Origin: Paenibacillus sophorae
GTDB lineage: Bacteria; Bacillota; Bacilli; Paenibacillales; Paenibacillaceae
Reading direction: 5' to 3'
Assembly (NCBI RefSeq): GCF_018966525.1
Contig: NZ_CP076607.1
Span: 3,286,001 to 3,350,000, forward strand
DNA length: 64,000 nt
This document shows positions 58,693 through 64,000 of the stretch, piece after piece. A program made the translations under genes and the position numbers. Below the pieces are notes generated by a model. It was not told the origin of the DNA. It ran no database searches and saw only the letters and a list, made by a program, of their open reading frames with translations. Positions within the stretch are counted from its first letter, which is position 1. The number at the start of each line of letters is the position of its first letter.

Positions 58693-59946
58693 ATGAAGTG
58701 GGAAGAATTATCGCCGGAGCAGCAGCGTGAGGTCGAGCGCCAACTGGAGATTATCGCGCGCGGAGTTGTGGAAATCGTGCCGGAAGAGGAACTGAAGCGA
58801 AAAATCATGAAATCGGTCGTCTCCGGCGTGCCGCTCAATGTCAAGCTGGGTCTGGACCCGTCGGCGCCGGATATCCATGTGGGCCATACGGTCGTTATGC
58901 ATAAGCTGCGCCAATTTCAGGAGCTGGGCCATCAGGTGCAGCTGATTATCGGGGATTTCACGGGGCGGATCGGCGACCCGACGGGCAAATCGGAAACGCG
59001 CAAGCAGCTGACCGAGGAGGATGTGAAGCGGAACGCGGAAACATACAAGAAGCAGCTTCATAAAATCCTTGATCCCGAGAAGACAAAAGTATACTACAAT
59101 TCGGAATGGCTCGGGCCAATGACCTTTGCGGATGTTGTGGGATTGTCGGCAAAAGTGACCGTTGCGCGCATGCTGGAGCGTGACGATTTCACCAAGCGGT
59201 ACCAGAGCGGACAGCCGATCAGCATTCACGAGTTCTTCTATCCGCTGATGCAGGGCATGGATTCCGTGGCTCTGAAAAGCGACGTGGAGCTCGGCGGAAC
59301 GGACCAGAAATTCAATCTGCTGATGGGACGCACGCTGCAAAAAGAATACGGCGTCGATACCCAGGCTGCAATTATGACTCCGCTGCTTGAAGGCCTTGAC
59401 GGCGTACAGAAGATGAGCAAGAGTCTTGGCAACTACATCGGCATTGACGAAGAGCCGAATGAAATTTACGGCAAAGCCATGTCCGTCCCGGATGAGCTGA
59501 TGCTGAAATATTATTCGCTTGCGACTGACATCGACAACGAGGAACTGAAAGAGCTGGAGAAAGGACTGGAGTCTGGAACGGTTCATCCGCGGGACGCCAA
59601 AATGAAGCTGGCGAATACGTTCGTCAGAATGTATCACGGCGCCGAGGCGGCGGATGCAGCGCAGCAGCACTTTGTGACCGTATTCCAGCAGCGGGCGCTG
59701 CCGGACGATATCGAAACAGCGGTTCTGCCAGCTGCGGAGCTAACGGATGGCGCCATTCGGCTGACAAAGTTGCTTACGCTGATTGGCTTTGCCGCTTCCA
59801 ATGGGGAAGCTAAGCGCAGCATTCAGCAGGGGGCCGTCAAGCTGAACGAACAGAAGCTAAGCGACCCGAATGCCGACATCGTCCCCCAGGACGGGGACAT
59901 CATTCAGGTAGGCAAGCGCAAGTTCGCCAAGCTGACTCTGGAATAG
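58693..59946 (+). CDS. tyrS: Tyrosyl-tRNA synthetase (type 2)
   Basis: A 417-residue class I synthetase. The HIGH signature is HVGH (residues 62-65) and KMSKS is intact (residues 240-244). A C-terminal S4 domain ends the protein (RSIQQGAVKLNEQKLSDPNA). Motif style and length suggest the TyrZ-like type 2 subgroup. AAAGGGG precedes ATG 58693, directly after the T-box. A terminator follows. Confidence 0.95.
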   Translation: MKWEELSPEQQREVERQLEIIARGVVEIVPEEELKRKIMKSVVSGVPLNVKLGLDPSAPDIHVGHTVVMHKLRQFQELGHQVQLIIGDFTGRIGDPTGKSETRKQLTEEDVKRNAETYKKQLHKILDPEKTKVYYNSEWLGPMTFADVVGLSAKVTVARMLERDDFTKRYQSGQPISIHEFFYPLMQGMDSVALKSDVELGGTDQKFNLLMGRTLQKEYGVDTQAAIMTPLLEGLDGVQKMSKSLGNYIGIDEEPNEIYGKAMSVPDELMLKYYSLATDIDNEELKELEKGLESGTVHPRDAKMKLANTFVRMYHGAEAADAAQQHFVTVFQQRALPDDIETAVLPAAELTDGAIRLTKLLTLIGFAASNGEAKRSIQQGAVKLNEQKLSDPNADIVPQDGDIIQVGKRKFAKLTLE

Positions 59947-59978
59947 GTATAACGCACGTCTAATAAGCAAAATAGAAG

Positions 59979-60015
59979 GAGGGTGACCGGGAAGCAATCC
60001 GGTTCACCCTCTTTT
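59979..60015 (+). terminator. Intrinsic terminator after tyrS
   Basis: AGGGTGACCGG (59980-59990) with CCGGTTCACCCT (59999-60010), then CTTTT. Confidence 0.8.
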
Positions 60016-60109
60016 GGCATGCCTGCGAGGGCATATGCAGATCATCGGCCATGGAATCTTAACATAGTAGCAAACAGTAAATCATTTGGTTATGTCCGGA
60101 GAACGTAAA

Positions 60110-60136
60110 GAAGCCTCCGGAAGTTCCGGAGGCTTC
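60110..60136 (-). terminator. Terminator of rpsD
   Basis: 11-bp stem GAAGCCTCCGG (60110-60120) with CCGGAGGCTTC (60126-60136). On the minus strand a short T-run follows (TTTAC), about 25 nt after the rpsD stop. Confidence 0.65.
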
Positions 60137-60161
60137 TGCCGGACGATTTGTCCAGCTAATT

Positions 60162-60761
60162 TTAACGGTTGTAGAATTCGACGATTTGTTTCTCGTCGAT
60201 ATCTTGGGAAAGCTCAGCGCGCTCAGGCAGACGGATGAACTTACCTTCCACTGCAGCGTCGGAGTATTCCAGGTAAGCTGGCAGATGAGTGCGGTTAACC
60301 AGTGCTTCCTTAACGGAAGACAAGGCACGGCTTCTCTCACGAAGGCCGATAACGTCGCCGGTGCTCACAAGGTAAGAAGCGATGTCAACCTTTTTGCCGT
60401 TGACCGTTACGTGGCCGTGGGAAACCAATTGACGCGCTCCTGCGCGGGAGTTGGCAAAGCCAAGACGGTAAACGAGGTTGTCCAGACGGCTCTCAAGCAG
60501 GAACATGAAGTTCTCGCCTGCGATCCCCTGCATGCCGTGCGCTTTGTGGAACAAAGTGCGGAATTGTTTTTCGCCCAAGCCGTACATGTGACGCAGTTTT
60601 TGCTTCTCCAGAAGCTGTTGACCGTAGTTGCTTACTTTTCTGCGTTGGTTAGCGCCATGCTGTCCCGGAGGGAAAGGGCGTTTCAGGTCTTTGCCAGTGC
60701 CGCTCAGGGAAATGCCCAGACGACGGCTGAGTTTGAATTTAGGTCCGGTGTAACGTGCCAT
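60162..60761 (-). CDS. rpsD: 30S ribosomal protein S4
   Basis: A 199-residue primary 16S rRNA binder. N-terminus MARYTGPKFKLSRRLGIS, GKDLKRPFPPGQHG, then the S4 RNA-binding domain (RLDNLVYRLGFANSRAGARQ, HGHVTVNGKKVDIASYLV) at about residues 90-150. Four Cys of the zinc-type S4 variants are absent, as in the C- type. The long leader upstream is compatible with S4 autoregulation. Convergent neighbours: tyrS. Confidence 0.97.
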   Translation of the reverse strand: MARYTGPKFKLSRRLGISLSGTGKDLKRPFPPGQHGANQRRKVSNYGQQLLEKQKLRHMYGLGEKQFRTLFHKAHGMQGIAGENFMFLLESRLDNLVYRLGFANSRAGARQLVSHGHVTVNGKKVDIASYLVSTGDVIGLRERSRALSSVKEALVNRTHLPAYLEYSDAAVEGKFIRLPERAELSQDIDEKQIVEFYNR

Positions 60762-60981
60762 GTTATAGTAGACTCCTTTTTAATTGTAATTTCAGCAGGG
60801 CTCTATTTGCGCCGCATTTCGTAATTGCGACAGACCGAATTGGCGCCGCGCTGCCGGGAAAGTTCAGCCGCTGCCCCGGGCAGACGAAAAGCGTGAGGGT
60901 GACACAACGTTACGCCCAATAAAGACTTGTTACAGTCTTGTTCAACAATATATATTATATGAAAATGTTATTCAAAGTCAA
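60762..60981 (-). promoter_or_regulatory. rpsD promoter and long leader
   Basis: Minus strand TTGACT (60981-60976), 16-nt spacer, TATAAT (60959-60954). Transcription from about 60,947 gives a leader near 185 nt before rpsD. The leader contains GACTGTAACAAGTC and GC-rich pairing segments (around 60,855-60,890) that could form the pseudoknot-type S4 binding site known from Bacillus. The fold itself was not computed. Confidence 0.6.
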
Positions 60982-61145
60982 GAGTGCACACCGAAGTTTA
61001 TGATATTTTTTGTTTTTTGGTTCTTTATACCTAAAAAAGTCCCGATTTATCTGAAAAACTAATGCAGGACGGACGAAAAAAGAGTAAAATAGTCTTATTG
61101 CAACAGCGGCGGATTATTATTCGGGATGCAAAGGGGGTCCTTCTT

Positions 61146-63134
61146 ATGTCAGAGCAGGAAGCTATAGGCTGCATGGACAGCCATGAACGGATACGAAAAG
61201 CCCAGACATCGGGGCGCAGCTTCAAGGATCCCGTCGAGTGGCTTGGGAGAATGGACATTAATCGGCATGATTTTCCTTATGCTTCAGGCTTGATTGCGGA
61301 CAGTTTTGATGAATGGTACAAAAAGGACGCCGCGCTTTCTTTTACAGAGTCGTGGAAATGGTGCATATTTGATTATACGGGCAAGTGGCTGGCTGACAGC
61401 AGCGGAGCAAGAGAGCCGGGCAACCCTTTATGGGAGCAGATTGTGGCTGTCTGTTTGCAAACGGCCGGGGAGTGCACACTTCAAATTGAAGAGAACGGAG
61501 TGGAAACGTCTTTTTTCGCAATGCCGGTGGGCACCAGGTCTAACGGGGAGATCTTTGCCCTGCTCGGATGCGCAATGCCCACGGAGCAGTTCGCAAAAGG
61601 CGGGCGCAATGCTGCCGAGGCAATGGCCAAGCATTTCAGCACATGCTTCTACAGGCAATTCGAATATGTATTTGTGACCGATCTTGCAAGCGTGCATATT
61701 CACGAAGAACGCGAGAGCAGCCGCCGTTCGCTGCTGTTTCAGATTGTGCAGCGGATGTATGACAGCATCGACGTCGACGCTGTGCTGACCGAGGTAATCG
61801 CCAGCATTTCCGCGATGTATCCGGGGGCCGACCTTACGCTCTACATGTCACAGGATCACCGCCGCGCGCATCCTCAGGTGAAGCATCTCCCGCTTCGCTG
61901 GAATCAGGAAGACGTCTGCGGGAAGGCGTTCAAGAGCGGCCGAGTGGCCCTGCGGACAATTAACGAGGATAACCAGCTTGTAGAGATTGGATTGCCTCTT
62001 GGCGGCAAGCAGGGCGTATATGGTGTGTTCCATTTGGTGATGCGGGTTCCAGCCCATCAGAACATGGATAACATGGATATGTCTTTTCTGTCCATGGTGG
62101 CGAGCACCGCGGGAACCGCCTTTGAGAACGCGAAGCTGTATGAGCGTTCCAATCAGCTTATACGCGAACTGCGGATGAGCAATGGGTTGAGCGAACGCTT
62201 GAATCAGAGTCTTCAGTTGGGTGAAACCTTTGAAGCGGCTTTTGAAGGACTGCTGGAAATGTTTGAGGCCGACTACTGCTGCATTCTCCATTACAGCGAA
62301 GACAAGGATGGACTTGAGGCGGTCATGTGCAACTACCCCGGCCTGAGCAATGAAATCATCGAAGTCGGCAGGGGAATAGGAGGAAAGGTATATTCCTTGG
62401 GAGAACCGGTCATTTTAACCGAGTATGACCAATCGGGTGCAAGGTCGAGACTAATGGACTTTACGGATTCACAGTCGCTGATCGCTACTCCGCTAAGCGT
62501 TGGCGGGGAAGTGCGCGGAGCGATTATGCTGGCTCACCGGCGCCCGCACTATTTTTCCTTTGATAATTTCAGGCTGCTACAAGCGCTTGCGGGACAAATC
62601 GGCCTCGCAGTGGGCAATGCGCTTCTGCATGCGGAGGTGCACCGGCTCGCCAACAGAGATTCGCTGACCGGGCTGCATGCAAGGCATTACCTCGATCAAT
62701 CCATTAAGGAAATGCAGAACTGCGATTTCTGCGGCACTCTCGTTGTCGTCGATATCGACAATTTCAAATCGGTAAACGATACATACGGACATCAAAAAGG
62801 CGACCATATTCTGAAGCAGGTGAGCGATATTTTACGGGCGTCGATCCGTCAGGGAGATCTGGCGGCAAGGTGGGGCGGCGAAGAGCTGGCACTCTACCTG
62901 CCGCAGTTGAACGCACAGCAAGCCTATGTTGTGGCGGAACGTATCCGGTTGCGGGTTCAGAAAGAGACGGACCCCTCCGTTACCGTCTCCTGCGGTATTG
63001 CGGAGTGGGACTGGACGGAAAAAGACCGTGCGAGCGCGGATTCCCTTTTTTACAGGGCGGACATGGCGCTGTATGAGGCGAAGAACAACGGCAGGAACAA
63101 AGTGGTGGTAGAGGCGGAGGTCCGCCAGAATTGA
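61146..63134 (+). CDS. GAF-GGDEF diguanylate cyclase
   Basis: 662 residues. ATG 61146 lies behind AAAGGGGGT; the frame is open to 61062. A helical N-terminal domain leads to two GAF-like sensor domains (about residues 205-350 and 365-500) and a C-terminal GGDEF domain (about 510-660). The active site is RWGGEELAL (GGEEL, active-compatible) and an RQGD allosteric I-site lies 5 residues upstream. It makes cyclic di-GMP, with product inhibition expected. No transmembrane segment seen, so the sensor ligand is cytosolic and unknown. Promoter region 60,982-61,145 shares the intergenic space with rpsD. Confidence 0.92.
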   Translation: MSEQEAIGCMDSHERIRKAQTSGRSFKDPVEWLGRMDINRHDFPYASGLIADSFDEWYKKDAALSFTESWKWCIFDYTGKWLADSSGAREPGNPLWEQIVAVCLQTAGECTLQIEENGVETSFFAMPVGTRSNGEIFALLGCAMPTEQFAKGGRNAAEAMAKHFSTCFYRQFEYVFVTDLASVHIHEERESSRRSLLFQIVQRMYDSIDVDAVLTEVIASISAMYPGADLTLYMSQDHRRAHPQVKHLPLRWNQEDVCGKAFKSGRVALRTINEDNQLVEIGLPLGGKQGVYGVFHLVMRVPAHQNMDNMDMSFLSMVASTAGTAFENAKLYERSNQLIRELRMSNGLSERLNQSLQLGETFEAAFEGLLEMFEADYCCILHYSEDKDGLEAVMCNYPGLSNEIIEVGRGIGGKVYSLGEPVILTEYDQSGARSRLMDFTDSQSLIATPLSVGGEVRGAIMLAHRRPHYFSFDNFRLLQALAGQIGLAVGNALLHAEVHRLANRDSLTGLHARHYLDQSIKEMQNCDFCGTLVVVDIDNFKSVNDTYGHQKGDHILKQVSDILRASIRQGDLAARWGGEELALYLPQLNAQQAYVVAERIRLRVQKETDPSVTVSCGIAEWDWTEKDRASADSLFYRADMALYEAKNNGRNKVVVEAEVRQN

Positions 63135-63135
63135 C

Positions 63136-63177
63136 AAAAAGCTCCTAAAGAGGGATTTCCCGGCTTTGGAGCCTTTT
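63136..63177 (+). terminator. Intrinsic terminator
   Basis: AAAAAGCTCC ... GGAGCCTTTTT (63136-63145 with 63168-63177), with a TAAAG/CTTT extension, loop about 13 nt, imperfect by one bulge. Confidence 0.7.
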
Positions 63178-63240
63178 TGCATAAGCTCTTTGAACATGGA
63201 AACGATATAGCTACAACTGTGAAAAGAGGGTCTTAGCTCA

Positions 63241-64000
63241 ATGATGACACTGCTTGCGAAAAGGATGTTCACGGTGCTGCTGGCAATTAGCTGCGGTCTT
63301 GCCGGCGGTTGCGGCCCGGAGAACGGAAAAACGGCCGGGGAGCTGCTGGAACTGGCTTTAGCTGGCATGACGGGAACCGACGGGGTAACATTTGAGGGAG
63401 AGACGGCGCTGCGGGTGGACGGCAGGCAGCTGCCGGAGGCATCGCTATATTACGGCGGAGAGTTGATCGACCATAAATCGCTCCGTATTTATAACCTGCT
63501 TCCGGATGCGGCGAAGTCTCAGGAACTCTCAGGCGATCTGAAGCAGCGGTCTGAAAGGCCTACTCTCTACAGCAGACTGGAGAAAAGCAGCGGACGATGG
63601 AGGGTGCTGTCCCTGAACGAAGATGAAGGCGGCAACCCGCTCCCGGGACTGAACCCCATCCGCCAGCTTGAGGAACTGAAAATAATGAAAAAAACGGTGA
63701 CGAAAGAAGTGGGGGCGGGAGGAAAAGTACGTCTCCTGAGGATAGAACTCGACCCTCAGCAGGCCCATAATCAGTTGGCCGCCGAACTCGAAGCGGAGAT
63801 GAGCGCTCTCCGGACGGCCTCCACAAGCGCAACAAGCTCGAGTGACAGGACGACGGCGGGGGTTTCCCCACTAGAGATACTGTGGAACCGCGAGAATGGA
63901 GAGCTGCAGCGAAGGCTTCGGGATGCCAAGGTGGAGACCGTTTACCATCTGGAGGTGGATGTAAGGCGAAATTTGCCCAAAAGCTTGTCCAGACAGCGGA
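63241..64000 (+). CDS. Lipoprotein, 3'-truncated by window edge
   Basis: The frame is open from ATG 63241 to the right edge (253 codons). Signal peptide plus lipobox at CGLAGGC (Cys about 24). The mature region has beta-rich segments (GVTFEGETALRVDG) and a charged middle. No family recognised; the end of the gene lies outside the window. AAAGAGGG sits about 10 nt before the ATG. Confidence 0.75.
   Translation, partial: MMTLLAKRMFTVLLAISCGLAGGCGPENGKTAGELLELALAGMTGTDGVTFEGETALRVDGRQLPEASLYYGGELIDHKSLRIYNLLPDAAKSQELSGDLKQRSERPTLYSRLEKSSGRWRVLSLNEDEGGNPLPGLNPIRQLEELKIMKKTVTKEVGAGGKVRLLRIELDPQQAHNQLAAELEAEMSALRTASTSATSSSDRTTAGVSPLEILWNRENGELQRRLRDAKVETVYHLEVDVRRNLPKSLSRQR

Noticed and set aside
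1..64000. CRISPR arrays, insertion sequences, rRNA genes
   Set aside because: No repeat-spacer pattern, transposase gene or rRNA sequence was recognised on either strand.

Overview
The window joins two kinds of DNA. Positions 1 to about 24,400 are AT-rich, carry genes only on the + strand and read as the distal half of a prophage. From about 24,500 to the end the sequence is GC-balanced, genes lie on both strands, and most are recognisable Firmicutes housekeeping genes. The host is most likely a Paenibacillus or a close relative. This is inferred from the order ccpA, mtnN, acsA, class A PBP, tyrS (with T-box), rpsD, which resembles the Bacillus rpsD-tyrS-acsA...ccpA neighbourhood, from the strong Shine-Dalgarno sequences and from the 'stalk' (copper-amine-oxidase N-like) proteins. 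Genus-level assignment is inference.

Prophage, 1-24,400. The left part is a siphovirus-type tail module: a truncated neck protein, a tail-completion-like protein, a tail tube candidate, three small genes in the tail-chaperone interval, a 2388-residue tape measure with a lytic transglycosylase domain, and a 1350-residue tail-tip protein. Many of these genes are separated by short hairpins. The module ends with a secreted stalk/ankyrin protein and a terminator (15,549-15,578). An accessory region follows: a 43-residue protein plus PIN nuclease pair, an apparently antitoxin-less MazF-type toxin, and about 17 small proteins of unknown function that are tightly packed and often translationally coupled. 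This region has several oddities: a 14-G tract whose length decides whether one gene is read through, a gene with an in-frame TGA, two genes with good ribosome binding sites but no standard start codon, and an apparent fusion of two genes. The last phage gene encodes an excisionase-like HTH protein next to the 3' end of a tRNA-Val(GAC) gene, the probable attachment site. No integrase, capsid, terminase, holin or endolysin gene was recognised; they would have to lie to the left.

Host part. 24.9-26.1 kb: malic enzyme. 26.1-28.8 kb: a minus-strand operon of a signal-peptide-less solute-binding protein, a HypB/UreG-type GTPase and a lone ABC ATPase, with no permease and with an FNR/CRP-like dyad in its promoter. 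28.9-38.3 kb: a nucleotide kinase, AEC transporter, small lipoprotein, acetyltransferase, DUF3892 protein, metallo-hydrolase, stalk protein, His-rich DUF1292 protein, Orn/Lys/Arg decarboxylase, MFS transporter, DUF1054 protein and a hypothetical. 38.5-46.7 kb: central metabolism (gnd, aroK, rhodanese, aroA, CoA-binding protein, PTS EIICBA and ptsI). 46.7-50.8 kb: L,D-transpeptidase, an ECF sigma factor with a DUF4179 membrane partner, a PfpI-family protein and a zinc-ribbon protein. 51.2-60.8 kb: ccpA, mtnN, acsA (with a perfect cre site over its promoter), a class A PBP, T-box-controlled tyrS and rpsD with a long leader. 61.1-64 kb: a GAF/GGDEF diguanylate cyclase and a lipoprotein cut by the window edge.

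The carbon genes form a logical set. CcpA is the catabolite regulator and a cre lies on the acsA promoter. EIICBA and enzyme I feed the PTS that produces the CcpA co-effector signal through HPr, whose gene is not in this window.
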